A stretch of DNA of 64,000 bases from Bacteroidaceae bacterium (GCA_017451695.1 JAFTNW010000023.1:29292-93291), one strand, 5' to 3'. Counted from the first letter of the stretch, positions 1-9,884 are shown. Numbers and translations are program-made. Notes: a model not told the origin generated them from the sequence alone.

Positions 1-2
1 GC

Positions 3-845
3 ATGCTCACAATTTTTGTATATAGCATGAGGGTGGTGCGCTCTTATCTCGATACAGATTTCTTGGACGAATTTCTTAAACTCGGCGTGCTGTTCAATAT
101 GGGTGAGTTTTCTTATTGGCACGCTGCGAATGAGCCTTACCGCGAGGGTGCCGCATTGTGGTTTTTCGAAGAGAATCCATCGTCGTCGCCATTCAATGGC
201 TCTTACAGAGTGAGCCGTCTTGCGATGGGCAAAACCGTGGACTCTTATAGCGTGGAGGAGCATTTTGTCTTTTTCTTCAAAGCGGCTTGCGACGATGGGT
301 GGCAACTGCCCATGGTAGAAATCACATCCTTTGGCAGCATGAAATACTTGCAGGCATCGTATGAGATTGACAGGGAGAAAGGCTTGCTTAAATTGCACTT
401 TGACCGTGGCGATGATTGCGCATGCGGGCTGCCGGGCGAATTTGCCTTTATCAATATAAAATCCCCGGCGGGCAAGGAGGAAAAAGTGTGGGCAAGGGTG
501 GTGAACGATTTTGTTGCCAACGATAAAGCGGCGATAAGGAGTGCCTTTAACAGTGGGGTGTTGATGAAAGAATTTGAGGACGCGAGCGACGATTATAAAG
601 TGAATGATGTTGTAATGAATCGTAAAGAATTTTCAATATGCATGTCGGCTCCCGATGGCAATTTCCGTTACACATTGAGCAACGACCGTTGCGACTTTAT
701 AACCAACATTAATGCCCTGTCCGAGATTGTGGTGTTGCGCCATCGTGCCAGCGGCGAGCTGTCGTTCTTTTGGAACGAGGTGGGCAAGTATCTCCCATTT
801 TCGGCCTTTGAGGTTGAGGAGTGCCGGCTTGAAACAGGGGCGTAA
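3..845 (+). CDS. Unrecognised protein, possibly 5'-truncated by the window edge
   Basis: I do not recognise this 280-aa protein. It has no signal peptide, no convincing membrane segment and no known catalytic motif. It is rich in acidic and aromatic residues and looks soluble. The frame is open from the first in-frame ATG at position 3; a second ATG at 27 is followed by a more ordinary N-terminus, and the true start may also lie before the window. It ends 199 bases before lepA, which has its own promoter, so the two are probably separate units. Codon use resembles that of its neighbours. The coding call rests on length and clean composition only. Confidence 0.6.
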   Translation: MLTIFVYSMRVVRSYLDTDFLDEFLKLGVLFNMGEFSYWHAANEPYREGAALWFFEENPSSSPFNGSYRVSRLAMGKTVDSYSVEEHFVFFFKAACDDGWQLPMVEITSFGSMKYLQASYEIDREKGLLKLHFDRGDDCACGLPGEFAFINIKSPAGKEEKVWARVVNDFVANDKAAIRSAFNSGVLMKEFEDASDDYKVNDVVMNRKEFSICMSAPDGNFRYTLSNDRCDFITNINALSEIVVLRHRASGELSFFWNEVGKYLPFSAFEVEECRLETGA

Positions 846-958
846 TCGGCGGTTGGTTCTTTCTGTTTTTCTTAAACAACTCCTCTGTTTTCTGCAATTT
901 TCCCAGGGCTTTTAACTTTTACGCCTTTATTTATAATATAAATATTAAATTTTATTTG

Positions 959-966
959 TATCTTCG
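959..966 (+). promoter_or_regulatory. Promoter -7 box of lepA (TATCTTCG variant)
   Basis: TATCTTCG followed by CGC matches the Bacteroidota -7 box TAnnTTTG with T to C at the seventh base. It lies 79 bases before the lepA ATG in an AT-rich gap. No TTG sits at the ideal upstream distance. The same variant precedes several other genes in the window. Confidence 0.55.
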
Positions 967-1044
967 CGCAAAATTACGCGAGCGGGTGCCGTTATGTATG
1001 GTGCAAGGGCTGCGTTATAAGGAAAGAAAAGAAGAAAACAAGAT

Positions 1045-2826
1045 ATGAATAAAATCAGGAATTTTTGTATTATAGCACACATCGACCATGGTAAATCCAC
1101 CTTGGCCGATCGTCTGCTGGAAACCACCAAGACCATTAACATCACCGAGGGGCAGATGCTCGATAACATGGACTTGGAGAAGGAGCGCGGTATCACCATC
1201 AAGAGCCACGCCATTCAAATGGAGTATATGTACGAGGGTGAGAAATATACACTCAATCTCATTGACACTCCGGGACACGTCGATTTTTCTTACGAGGTGT
1301 CGCGCTCGATAGCTGCGTGCGAGGGTGCGTTGCTGGTGGTGGATGCCACACAAGGCGTGCAGGCGCAGACGATATCAAACCTTTACATGGCGGTGGATCA
1401 GGGGTTGGAGATTATTCCGGTGATTAACAAATGCGATATGATTAATGCCATGCCCGAGGAGGTGAAAGACGAGATTGTGGACCTCATAGGTTGCGACCGC
1501 GACGAGATTATCGAGGCCAGCGGAAAGACCGGCATGGGCGTGGAGGAGATTCTGCGTGCGGTGGTGGAGCGCATTCCTGCCCCTGTGGGCGACGAGGATG
1601 CTCCTTTGCAGGCACTTATCTTCGACTCTGTGTTTAACTCGTTCCGTGGTATTATAGCATACTTCAAAATTACTAACGGCGTGCTCCGCAAGGGCGACAA
1701 GGTGAAGTTCTTCAACACAGGCAAGGAGTATGATGCCGACGAGATAGGCGTGTTGAAGATGGAGCTGTCGCCTCGTCAGGAGTTGCGCACAGGCGATGTG
1801 GGTTACATTATTTCGGGTATAAAAACATCGCGCGAGGTTAAGGTGGGCGATACCATCACTCACATAGCAAAGCCCTGTTCATCGGCCATTGCAGGATTCG
1901 AGGAGGTGAAGCCTATGGTATTTGCCGGTGTGTATCCCATTGAGGCCGAGGATTACGAGGACCTGCGTGCATCGCTTGAGAAATTGCAGTTGAACGATGC
2001 ATCGCTCACATTCACCCCCGAGTCGTCGGCTGCGCTTGGCTTTGGTTTCCGTTGCGGTTTCTTGGGACTGCTGCACATGGAGATTGTGCAGGAGCGTTTG
2101 GACCGCGAATTTGACATGAGTGTTATCACCACCGTGCCCAACGTGTCGTATATGGTGTATGACAAGCAGGGTAATGTGCAGGAGGTACACAACCCCGGCG
2201 GCATGCCCGACCAAACACTTATAGACCATATTGAAGAGCCATACATAAACGCAAGCATCATTACCCGCGCCGAGTATATTGGCCCCATAATGACTTTGTG
2301 CTTGTCGAAACGCGGCGAATTGCAGAAACAGGAGTTCATCACCGGTAACCGCGTGGATATACGTTTCTTGTTGCCACTTGGCGAGATTGTGATAGATTTC
2401 TACGATAAACTGAAAAGCATTTCAAAGGGGTATGCGTCGTTCGACTATCACCCCGCGGGCTTCCGCACATCGAAACTCATAAAGCTCGATATATTGCTCA
2501 ACGGCGAGCCTGTGGATGCACTTTCCACACTCACACACGTTGATAACGCCTACGGGCTTGGCCGACAGATGTGCGAGAAACTGCGCGACCTTATTCCCCG
2601 CCAGCAGTTCGATATTGCACTGCAAGCGGCCATAGGTACAAAAATCATTGCACGCGAAACCATAAAGCAGGTGCGCAAGGATGTAACGGCGAAGTGTTAC
2701 GGTGGCGACGTGTCGCGTAAACGCAAATTGCTCGAGAAACAGAAGAAGGGAAAGAAACGCATGAAGCAGATTGGTAATGTGGAGGTGCCGCAGAAGGCCT
2801 TCCTTGCCGTTCTCAAGCTCGACTAA
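1045..2826 (+). CDS. lepA: Elongation factor 4 (LepA), ribosome back-translocation GTPase
   Basis: Translational GTPase that acts on stalled or mis-translocated ribosomes in the cytoplasm. At 593 aa it has the usual family length. Visible GTP-binding motifs are the P-loop in AHIDHGKST (residues 11-19), DTPGH (74-78) and NKCD (128-131). The EF-G-like domains II, III and V follow, then the LepA-specific C-terminal domain, ending in a basic Lys-rich helix (GKKRMKQ). The start ATG gives the canonical N-terminus [18 protein letters not shown]. It has its own promoter upstream and is followed by ftsY on the same strand after 151 bases. Confidence 0.97.
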   Translation: MNKIRNFCIIAHIDHGKSTLADRLLETTKTINITEGQMLDNMDLEKERGITIKSHAIQMEYMYEGEKYTLNLIDTPGHVDFSYEVSRSIAACEGALLVVDATQGVQAQTISNLYMAVDQGLEIIPVINKCDMINAMPEEVKDEIVDLIGCDRDEIIEASGKTGMGVEEILRAVVERIPAPVGDEDAPLQALIFDSVFNSFRGIIAYFKITNGVLRKGDKVKFFNTGKEYDADEIGVLKMELSPRQELRTGDVGYIISGIKTSREVKVGDTITHIAKPCSSAIAGFEEVKPMVFAGVYPIEAEDYEDLRASLEKLQLNDASLTFTPESSAALGFGFRCGFLGLLHMEIVQERLDREFDMSVITTVPNVSYMVYDKQGNVQEVHNPGGMPDQTLIDHIEEPYINASIITRAEYIGPIMTLCLSKRGELQKQEFITGNRVDIRFLLPLGEIVIDFYDKLKSISKGYASFDYHPAGFRTSKLIKLDILLNGEPVDALSTLTHVDNAYGLGRQMCEKLRDLIPRQQFDIALQAAIGTKIIARETIKQVRKDVTAKCYGGDVSRKRKLLEKQKKGKKRMKQIGNVEVPQKAFLAVLKLD

Positions 2827-2849
2827 AAGCATTTATTGCGGGTGATTGT

Positions 2850-2883
2850 GAGGAGATTTCTCACATACGTTCGAAATGACAAT
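2850..2883. repeat. Short dispersed intergenic repeat, copy 1
   Basis: In the lepA-ftsY gap, GATTTCTC and TCGAAATGACA flank a short imperfect stem. The same two words, in the same order and at similar distance, recur at 45129-45164, and a related arrangement lies at 16043-16118. It looks like a non-coding REP-like palindrome. No transposase is nearby. Confidence 0.5.
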
Positions 2884-2977
2884 AAATGCAGGGGGCAACC
2901 CCAATAAAATAACAGAAAACAATAATCCATGCTCCATTGCATAATGGCAGGGATTTAACATAAAACTTAAATGGAAT

Positions 2978-3931
2978 ATGGGAATATTCAGTTTTTTTAC
3001 AAAAGAGAAAAAAGAGGTTCTTGACAAGGGATTGTCCAAGACCAAAGAGAGCGTGTTCGGCAAAATAGCACGCGCAATTGTTGGAAAAACCGAGATTGAC
3101 GACGAGGTGCTCGACAACCTCGAAGAGATACTTATAACATCGGATGTGGGTGTGGAAACCACACTGAAAATTGTGGAGCGTGTGCAGGCACGTGCCGCCC
3201 GCGACAAATATATGGGCACGGCCGAGCTGAACGCATTGCTGAAAGAGGAGATTGCAGCCCTGCTCATGGAGAACAACACCGAGGATAACGGCTCGTTCGA
3301 CTTCCCCACAACACCCGGACAGCCCTATGTGATTATGGTTGTGGGTGTGAACGGAGTGGGCAAGACCACAACAATAGGCAAGCTGGCACACCAATTCAAA
3401 AAGGCGGGCAAGAAGGTATATCTTGGTGCGGCCGACACATTTCGCGCCGCAGCAGTGGAGCAACTTGTGGAGTGGGGGCACCGTGCCGATGTGCCTGTTA
3501 TAAAGCAAGGCATGGGCAGCGACCCTGCATCGGTGGCATACGACACATTGTCATCGGCAGTGGCAAACGGTGCCGATGTGGTTATAATAGATACCGCTGG
3601 CCGTTTGCACAATAAAGTGGGCCTTATGAACGAGCTCACAAAGATAAAGAATGTGATGAAGAAGATTCTGCCCGACGCACCCAACGATGTGCTTCTTGTG
3701 CTCGATGGCTCCACAGGGCAGAATGCCTTTGAGCAGGCCAAGCAGTTTACTAAGGCTACCGAGGTGAGCTCGCTTGCAATCACCAAGCTCGACGGCACTG
3801 CAAAGGGTGGTGTGGTCATTGGTATAAGCGACCAATTCAAGATTCCTGTAAAATATATTGGTTTGGGCGAGGGGATAGACCACTTGCAGATTTTTAACAG
3901 AGCGGAATTTGTGGATTCTCTTTTCGGATAA
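2978..3931 (+). CDS. ftsY: Signal recognition particle receptor FtsY
   Basis: SRP-receptor GTPase that docks ribosome-SRP complexes at the inner membrane for co-translational insertion. The 317-aa protein has the short N-terminus common in this phylum: it lacks the long acidic A domain and begins with a hydrophobic MGIFSFFTKEKK stretch that could contact membrane. The helical N domain is followed by the G domain with GVNGVGKTTT (P-loop, near residue 125), DTAGR (near 205) and TKLDGTAKGG (near 268). It lies six bases before rimO, so the two are probably co-transcribed. Confidence 0.97.
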   Translation: MGIFSFFTKEKKEVLDKGLSKTKESVFGKIARAIVGKTEIDDEVLDNLEEILITSDVGVETTLKIVERVQARAARDKYMGTAELNALLKEEIAALLMENNTEDNGSFDFPTTPGQPYVIMVVGVNGVGKTTTIGKLAHQFKKAGKKVYLGAADTFRAAAVEQLVEWGHRADVPVIKQGMGSDPASVAYDTLSSAVANGADVVIIDTAGRLHNKVGLMNELTKIKNVMKKILPDAPNDVLLVLDGSTGQNAFEQAKQFTKATEVSSLAITKLDGTAKGGVVIGISDQFKIPVKYIGLGEGIDHLQIFNRAEFVDSLFG

Positions 3932-3937
3932 TATAGG

Positions 3938-5239
3938 ATGAAAAAGAATTGTGTTGATGTGATTACAATGGGCTGTTCCAAGAATCTTGTGGATTCGGAA
4001 CAGCTTATGCGCCAATTAAAGGAGTGTGGCTACGAGGTTACTCACGACAGCGAGGAGCCCTGTGGCAGCATTGCCGTTATAAACACCTGTGGTTTCATTG
4101 GCGATGCAAAGCAGGAGTCTATAAATATGATTCTTGAATTTTGCGAGCGCAAGGAGCAGGGCGACCTTGAGAAACTCTATGTGATGGGGTGCCTGTCGGA
4201 GCGTTACCTCACCGAATTGCGCGAGGAGATTACGCAGGTCGATAAATTCTATGGCAAATTCAATTGGAAGGAGCTTATCGGCGACCTTAAAAAGGAGTAT
4301 AAGCCCGAGATTGCACACGAGAGAGTGCTCTCCACGCCATCGCACTACGCATTCTTGAAGATTTCCGAGGGATGCAACCGCCGTTGTGCCTACTGCGCAA
4401 TTCCTATAATCACAGGTGCACATGTTTCGCGCCCCATGGAGGAGATTCTCGACGAGGTGCGTTATCTTGTATCGCAAGGCGTTAAGGAGTTCCAGATTAT
4501 AGCACAGGAACTTACATACTACGGTATCGACCTTTACAAGAAACAGGCTATTGCCGAGCTGGTGGAGCGCATTGCCGACATTGAAGGGGTGGAGTGGATA
4601 CGTTTGCACTATGCCTATCCGTTACATTTCCCCGACGAGCTGTTGCGTGTGATGCGCGAGAGAAAGAATGTGTGCAAGTATCTTGATATTGCTTTGCAGC
4701 ATGTGAGCACCAAGATTCTGAAGAAGATGCAGCGCCACGTTACCAAAGAGGATACATACGCGCTCATTGAGAAGATGCGCCGCGAGGTGCCGGGTATATG
4801 CATACGCACCACCATGATGGTGGGTTTCCCCGGGGAGACCGACAAGGATTTCGAGGAGCTCATGGATTTTGTGAAGTGGGCAAAATTTGACCGCTTGGGA
4901 GCATTTGCTTACAGCGAGGAGGATGGCACCTTTGCCGCCGAGAATTATCGCGACAACGTATCGAAAAAGAAAAAGCAGGAACGCCTCGACCGTTTGATGG
5001 AGGTTCAGCAAAGGATTTCAACCCGCTTGAACGAGGAGAAGGTGGGCAAGGTGTTCAGAACAATAATAGATCGTGTGGAGGGTGATTATTACATCGGCCG
5101 CACTGAATTTGATTCGCCCGATGTGGATACCGAGGTGCTTATAAACAGCAGCGAGGACAATTTGAGAATAGGCGAGTTCTACGATGTGCTTATAACAGAT
5201 GCCACAGAGTTTGACCTCATGGGAACAGTGAGAAAATAA
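3938..5239 (+). CDS. rimO: Ribosomal protein S12 methylthiotransferase RimO
   Basis: Radical-SAM enzyme that methylthiolates the conserved aspartate of ribosomal protein S12. The N-terminal MTTase domain carries three cluster-binding cysteines (in MGCSKN, NTCGF and MGCLSE). The radical-SAM motif CNRRCAYC (near residues 142-149) binds the second 4Fe-4S cluster and SAM. A C-terminal TRAM-like domain covers roughly residues 370-433. The 433-aa length fits RimO rather than the longer MiaB, and the MGCSKN signature is typical of RimO. It starts six bases after ftsY. Confidence 0.96.
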   Translation: MKKNCVDVITMGCSKNLVDSEQLMRQLKECGYEVTHDSEEPCGSIAVINTCGFIGDAKQESINMILEFCERKEQGDLEKLYVMGCLSERYLTELREEITQVDKFYGKFNWKELIGDLKKEYKPEIAHERVLSTPSHYAFLKISEGCNRRCAYCAIPIITGAHVSRPMEEILDEVRYLVSQGVKEFQIIAQELTYYGIDLYKKQAIAELVERIADIEGVEWIRLHYAYPLHFPDELLRVMRERKNVCKYLDIALQHVSTKILKKMQRHVTKEDTYALIEKMRREVPGICIRTTMMVGFPGETDKDFEELMDFVKWAKFDRLGAFAYSEEDGTFAAENYRDNVSKKKKQERLDRLMEVQQRISTRLNEEKVGKVFRTIIDRVEGDYYIGRTEFDSPDVDTEVLINSSEDNLRIGEFYDVLITDATEFDLMGTVRK

Positions 5240-5301
5240 CAAAAACAAAAAGAATATACATTTTTGTCATATCGAACTTTGTAGCTTAACTAATAACCAA
5301 T

Positions 5302-5577
5302 ATGAACAATAAAGAATTTATCAGCAAGTTGGCTAAACGATGCGGAATAACTCCCGCAGAGGCTGCGGCAGGTGTTGAGTCGTTTGTGGCGGTGATGACA
5401 GAGAGGTTGAAGGATAATGACCAGCTTAACGTGTCGGGCTTTGGTGTTTTTGAAGTGAAGATGCGCAAGGAGAGGGTTTCTGTAAACCCAAAGAGCGGAC
5501 AGAGGTTTCTGGTGCCGCCAAAGATTGTGCCCGCATTCCGCCCAAGCGGCAAAATGAAAGATAAATTCAACGATTAA
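5302..5577 (+). CDS. HU/IHF-family DNA-binding protein
   Basis: Small basic histone-like protein of 91 aa, the normal HU length. N-terminal helices (MNNKEFISKLAKRCG) are followed by the beta-arm region GFGVFEVKMRKER and a family-typical end (VPAFRPSGKMKDKFND). The conserved Pro expected near the arm tip appears displaced, so this is a divergent HU paralog and not a textbook HupA. It lies 11 bases before the HU-LysM fusion, so the two HU-type proteins are probably made together and may form heterodimers (inference). Confidence 0.9.
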   Translation: MNNKEFISKLAKRCGITPAEAAAGVESFVAVMTERLKDNDQLNVSGFGVFEVKMRKERVSVNPKSGQRFLVPPKIVPAFRPSGKMKDKFND

Positions 5578-5588
5578 AAAGCAGAGCT

Positions 5589-6788
5589 ATGGACGCAAAA
5601 TTAAATCACTCCGACCTGTCGGCTCTGCTTGCAAAGCAGGCCGAGATTTCAGGTGCAAAAGCCGAACTGTTTACAAAAGCCTTCTTCGATATAATATTGG
5701 AGGGGCTGGAGAAAGACGGCATGGTAAAAATCAATGGGCTTGGGACATTCAAGGTTACCGATGTGGCAAGCCGCAGCAGTGTGAATGTGAATACCGGTGA
5801 AAAAATAGAGATCAAGGGACATAAGAAACTCACATTCCTCCCTGCCGATGCGTTGAAGGAGAAGGTAAACCAGCCGTTTGCCATGTTCGAGCCTGTGGAG
5901 ATAGACGACAGCTATGTGGATGACAGCGAAGAGCCGGCAGAGGGCGAGGAGATTGTTCAAAACGAGGCTCAGCCTGTTGCCGATGATGTGCAAAGCGAAG
6001 CTCTGCCCGAGGTTGAAACCATTGCCGAGGAGCCCCAAGCAGAGGAAACCACGACTGCAAGCGAAGAAACTGTTGCCGATACTGCTGAAACCATCGAAAC
6101 CGCAAACGAGGAAATTGCACAGGAAGAGCCCTCAATAGAGGAGGTGGTACCCGCTGCCGAAGAGACAAACAAAGAGGAGCAGGCAGAGGATATTGCCGAA
6201 GAGGCCGACGAGAATGGCGCAACCGAAGAGGCTGTAAACAAAATAAAGAACAGCTACCCATTGACCGATACTGCAAAGGCAGACGAAACGGAAGAGAAGA
6301 AGGGTGGGCATGCACTGCTTTATACATTATTAATTATATGCGCAATATTGATTGCGTTGGCAATATATTTCTACCCTGTACTCTTTGGTAAGAGGGATGG
6401 TGGTAAAAAGCCTGTTGCCCATGCAACAAGCAATACCGCGCCTGCACCTGCAAAGGTTGTTGAAACCATCGTGCCCGACACTGCAACAGTGGCTGCCGAT
6501 GTTGCTCCCGCACCCAAAGAGGAGGAATATGCATTTACAATGGTTGAGGAACTTGCTGCAAGGAGTGTGGGCAGTATAGGGCGTGGCGACACATTGCTCT
6601 ATGTTGCCGATGGTGCCATTGCCACACACACCGTTGCCGCCGACGAGACACTTGTGCGCATTGCACTTAAATATTATGGCGACAAGCGCTTGTGGCCCTA
6701 CATTGTGCAATATAACAAGTTGGACAATCCAAATGGGTTGAGCAAGGGCATGGAGTTGCAGATACCTCGTTTGCAGCCTGCGAAATAG
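5589..6788 (+). CDS. HU domain-transmembrane-LysM fusion protein
   Basis: A 399-aa protein with three parts. Residues 1-95 form an HU/IHF-like DNA-binding domain, including NGLGTFKV. Residues 100-235 are an acidic Glu/Ala/Thr-rich linker. One clear membrane segment (about 242-266) is followed by a Pro/Ala-rich spacer and a C-terminal LysM-like domain (about 346-394) with DETLVRIALKYYGD and LSKGMELQIP. The simplest topology puts HU in the cytoplasm and LysM against peptidoglycan. Charges beside the membrane segment (GKRDGGKK after it) do not by themselves settle the orientation. A DNA-to-wall tether or nucleoid-positioning role is inference. Confidence 0.88.
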   Translation: MDAKLNHSDLSALLAKQAEISGAKAELFTKAFFDIILEGLEKDGMVKINGLGTFKVTDVASRSSVNVNTGEKIEIKGHKKLTFLPADALKEKVNQPFAMFEPVEIDDSYVDDSEEPAEGEEIVQNEAQPVADDVQSEALPEVETIAEEPQAEETTTASEETVADTAETIETANEEIAQEEPSIEEVVPAAEETNKEEQAEDIAEEADENGATEEAVNKIKNSYPLTDTAKADETEEKKGGHALLYTLLIICAILIALAIYFYPVLFGKRDGGKKPVAHATSNTAPAPAKVVETIVPDTATVAADVAPAPKEEEYAFTMVEELAARSVGSIGRGDTLLYVADGAIATHTVAADETLVRIALKYYGDKRLWPYIVQYNKLDNPNGLSKGMELQIPRLQPAK

Positions 6789-6871
6789 GGCGCTTGCGTT
6801 AAAGTTTCTTTAATGTAACAGTGGTTAAGGCTATTTTAACAATATTAACATTAAAGATTTACATATTGGTG

Positions 6872-6879
6872 TAATTTTG
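6872..6879 (+). promoter_or_regulatory. Promoter -7 box of the moxR/bat operon (TAATTTTG)
   Basis: TAATTTTG is an exact TAnnTTTG match 34 bases before the moxR ATG, in an AT-rich gap. I see no TTG at the expected -33 distance. The following nine genes are tightly packed, so this may drive the whole operon. Confidence 0.6.
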
Positions 6880-6913
6880 AACAAGAAACAAATAATAAAA
6901 TAACAATAGAATT

Positions 6914-7909
6914 ATGAATGGTGCAATAGACATCAGAGAACTGAATGAAATGATTGAAAGGCAGAGCGGCTTTGTTACCAATCTGCTCACAGGTATGGAC
7001 CAGGTGATTGTGGGGCAGAAACACCTTGTGGAGTCGCTCCTTATAGGTCTTTTGGCCGATGGTCATGTGCTGCTCGAGGGCCTTCCCGGCCTCGCAAAAA
7101 CATTGGCCATAAAAACTTTGTCGGAATTGATTGATGCCGATTTCAGCCGCATACAGTTTACTCCCGACCTCTTGCCTGCCGACGTTATCGGTACAATGGT
7201 ATATAGCCAGAAGGACGAGGATTTCAAGGCAAAGAGAGGCCCCGTTTTTGCAAACTTCGTGCTTGCCGACGAGATTAACCGTGCCCCTGCAAAGGTACAG
7301 AGTGCCTTGTTGGAGGCTATGCAGGAGCGACAGGTTACAATAGGAAAAGAGACATTCCAACTCCCTTCACCCTTCCTTGTACTTGCTACACAAAACCCCA
7401 TTGAGCAGGAGGGTACCTATCCCTTGCCCGAGGCGCAGGTGGACCGTTTCATGCTTAAAGTGGTTATAGGTTACCCCGAACTGTCGGAAGAGAAGAAGAT
7501 TATCAGACAGAATATTACAGGTGAAAAAATCGCTGTAAGATCCATATTGAAGCCCGAGGAGATTATCGAGGCTCGCAAGGTTGTGCGCCAGGTATATCTC
7601 GATGAGAAGATTGAGCAGTACATTGCTGATATTGTGTTTGCCACACGCTACCCCGACAAGTATGGCATGAAGGATTTGAAGGAGCTTATTTCGTTCGGTG
7701 GCTCGCCCCGTGCATCTATAAACCTTGCTCTTGCTGCCCGCGCATACGCTTTTATCAAGCGTCGCGGATATGTAATCCCCGAGGATGTGCGCGCCGTGGC
7801 ACACGATGTTTTGCGCCACCGTATCGGTTTGAGCTACGAGGCAGAGGCAAGCAATGTGTCGGCCGATGAGATTGTAAGCCGTATTTTGAACAGCGTTGAA
7901 GTACCCTAA
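6914..7909 (+). CDS. MoxR-family AAA ATPase of the Bat operon
   Basis: Cytoplasmic AAA+ chaperone-type ATPase of 331 aa, the usual MoxR length. Visible motifs are Walker A GLPGLAKT (about residues 56-63), Walker B VLADEINRAP and sensor region LATQNPIEQEGTYPLPEAQ, a strong MoxR signature. Family members act with VWA-domain partners to insert cofactors or assemble complexes. Here it is directly followed by a DUF58 protein and the BatA-E genes, the standard Bacteroidota aerotolerance cluster, so it is probably the energy-providing partner of those VWA proteins. Confidence 0.95.
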   Translation: MNGAIDIRELNEMIERQSGFVTNLLTGMDQVIVGQKHLVESLLIGLLADGHVLLEGLPGLAKTLAIKTLSELIDADFSRIQFTPDLLPADVIGTMVYSQKDEDFKAKRGPVFANFVLADEINRAPAKVQSALLEAMQERQVTIGKETFQLPSPFLVLATQNPIEQEGTYPLPEAQVDRFMLKVVIGYPELSEEKKIIRQNITGEKIAVRSILKPEEIIEARKVVRQVYLDEKIEQYIADIVFATRYPDKYGMKDLKELISFGGSPRASINLALAARAYAFIKRRGYVIPEDVRAVAHDVLRHRIGLSYEAEASNVSADEIVSRILNSVEVP

Positions 7910-7918
7910 CGGATAATT

Positions 7919-8788
7919 ATGGAGACAAGTGAACTTATAAAAAAGGTTCGCAAGATTGAGATAAAGACACGCGGCCTCTCTCACAATATCTTCGCAGGGC
8001 AGTACCACTCGGCCTTCAAAGGGCGTGGTATGTCGTTCAGCGAGGTGCGTGAGTATCAGTATGGCGACGATGTGCGCGATATCGATTGGAATGTAACGGC
8101 CCGTTTCAACAAACCATTCGTGAAGGTGTTCGAGGAGGAGCGCGAGCTCACTGTGATGCTTCTTGTAGATGTGTCGCAGAGCCTCGATTTCGGTACCATA
8201 AAGCAGATGAAGCGCGATATGGTTACGGAGATTGCTGCCACACTTGCATTTGCGGCAATACAGAACAACGACAAGATAGGCGTGATATTCTTCTCGGATG
8301 TGGTGGAGAAATTCATCCCGCCGCAGAAGGGGCGCAAGCACATTCTGTATATCATCAGAGAGCTCATAAACTTTGAACCGGCAAGCAAGAAAACCGATAT
8401 CAAAGTGCCGTTGCAGTTCCTCACCAACGCCATAAAGAAAAGGTGTACCGCATTTATGCTGAGCGATTTCATTGCCCCGCACGATTACAAGAATGCGCTT
8501 ACCATTGCCAATCGCAAGCACGATGTGGTTGCAATACGGGTGTACGACCGTCGCCTTATGGAGCTGCCGCAAATAGGGCTTATGAAAATTACCGATGCCG
8601 AAAGCGGGCAGGAGATGTATATCGACACCTCGTCGAGCAAAGTGCAGAAAGCACAACGCGAGTGGTGGAGAGAGCAGACGACAGCCATTGAGGATATTTT
8701 CAAAAAGAGCCGTGTGGATTCCGTATCGGTGCGCACCGACCAGGATTATGTCAAGGCATTGATGTCGCTTTTTGCAATGCGTGCCTAA
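7919..8788 (+). CDS. DUF58 / VWA-like protein of the Bat operon
   Basis: A 289-aa soluble protein of the DUF58 family. Its N-terminal part contains the family signature SFSEVREYQYGDDVRDIDWN (residues about 40-60). A VWA-like fold follows, with a metal-site motif of the DxSxS type in LLVDVSQSL (about residue 81). It starts ten bases after moxR, and MoxR-DUF58 pairs are conserved partners. I infer a role as adaptor between the ATPase and the membrane-bound Bat proteins. Confidence 0.93.
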   Translation: METSELIKKVRKIEIKTRGLSHNIFAGQYHSAFKGRGMSFSEVREYQYGDDVRDIDWNVTARFNKPFVKVFEEERELTVMLLVDVSQSLDFGTIKQMKRDMVTEIAATLAFAAIQNNDKIGVIFFSDVVEKFIPPQKGRKHILYIIRELINFEPASKKTDIKVPLQFLTNAIKKRCTAFMLSDFIAPHDYKNALTIANRKHDVVAIRVYDRRLMELPQIGLMKITDAESGQEMYIDTSSSKVQKAQREWWREQTTAIEDIFKKSRVDSVSVRTDQDYVKALMSLFAMRA

Positions 8789-8807
8789 TGCGTAAATAAG
8801 ATTGAGA

Positions 8808-9884
8808 ATGAAAAAAACGATATTTATATCCCTGTTGCTTGCCTTGTTCGCCGGTGCAGCCATGGCGCAGAACCATGTTTCGGTAAATGCCGAGATTGAC
8901 TCCTGCCAACGATTTATCGGTGAACAGGCGAGGATTAAACTGAAGGTGGGGGTGGATGCCAACAAAAGGGCTTTGCTGCCACAATTTGACAAGGAGATTA
9001 TGGAGGGTGTGGAGATTGTGGAGAAACTGCCCAACGACACACAGATATTGAACGACGGCAAGCGACTGCTTATTACCGAGGAGTATGTGGTAACATCGTT
9101 CGATAGTGCTCTGTATGCCATCCCGCCGTTCGAGGTGCTGGTAGATGGCGAGCCCTTCTATTCCGAGGAACTTGCACTTGCTGTGTATATGGTGCCGGTG
9201 GATACAACAAACCTTGAACAGTTCTTCCCGCCCAAGGATATATGGGCCGTGGAACTCACTTGGGACGATTACAAAGCCCCGGTAGGTTACTCTATCTTGT
9301 TTATTCTGCTGGCCGTTGTTCTTGCATGGGTAACCATCAGATTTATAAACAATAAGCCTATAATTCGTATAGTAAAGCTCAAACCTAAATTGCCGGCACA
9401 TGTTGTGGCGTTGAACGAGATGGAGCGCATAAAAAGCGATACAGGCTGGCGCACGGCAGGCAGCAGTAAAGAGTATTACACTGCCATTACCGATGCTCTG
9501 CGCGAGTACATGAATGAACGCTTTGCCTTTAATGCAACGGAGATGACAACTGCTGAAATCATAGACGAGCTGTTGAAGATTAAGGATAAAGAGAGCTTGC
9601 GCGATTTGCGCGATATCCTTGAAACTGCCGACCTTGTGAAATTTGCAAAGTTCAACCCTCCCATGAACGAGAACGACCGCAATCTGCTGAACGCGATAGA
9701 GTTTGTGGACAGCACGAAACTTGCCGACAGCGAGATTCAGCAACAACCGACAGAGAGAAAGGTGGTGAACGAGCGTTCTGTGCGCGAAAAGAGGCTCTTG
9801 TTACTTGCCGTGGTGCTGCTCTCCCTGGCTACAGCCACAGTGTTGGCACTGCTCATCAGTGAGTTGTATTATTTGTTAAGTTAA
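8808..9884 (+). CDS. Bat-operon membrane protein with signal peptide
   Basis: A 358-aa envelope protein between the DUF58 gene and batA, with no VWA domain. It has an N-terminal signal sequence (MKKTIFISLLLALFAGAAMAQ) and a periplasmic domain of about 140 residues. A membrane segment lies near residues 165-185, followed by a probably cytoplasmic region with basic and acidic helices and a last hydrophobic segment at the C-terminus. The ATG at 8808 is preferred over an in-frame TTG at 8802. Bacteroidota bat operons usually carry a gene of this shape at this position. Its biochemical function is not known to me. Confidence 0.9.
   Translation: MKKTIFISLLLALFAGAAMAQNHVSVNAEIDSCQRFIGEQARIKLKVGVDANKRALLPQFDKEIMEGVEIVEKLPNDTQILNDGKRLLITEEYVVTSFDSALYAIPPFEVLVDGEPFYSEELALAVYMVPVDTTNLEQFFPPKDIWAVELTWDDYKAPVGYSILFILLAVVLAWVTIRFINNKPIIRIVKLKPKLPAHVVALNEMERIKSDTGWRTAGSSKEYYTAITDALREYMNERFAFNATEMTTAEIIDELLKIKDKESLRDLRDILETADLVKFAKFNPPMNENDRNLLNAIEFVDSTKLADSEIQQQPTERKVVNERSVREKRLLLLAVVLLSLATATVLALLISELYYLLS

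Noticed and set aside
5261..5281. Promoter before the HU gene
   Set aside because: TTTTTG and GAACTTTG are present but only about eight bases apart, and the second has a mismatch at T1. Co-transcription from the ftsY-rimO unit is equally possible.
7367..9121. 584-codon open frame on the minus strand
   Set aside because: It lies antisense to moxR, the DUF58 gene and the next bat gene, all with clear family motifs. Its own translation shows no domain and has Cys/His-rich composition typical of a shadow frame.
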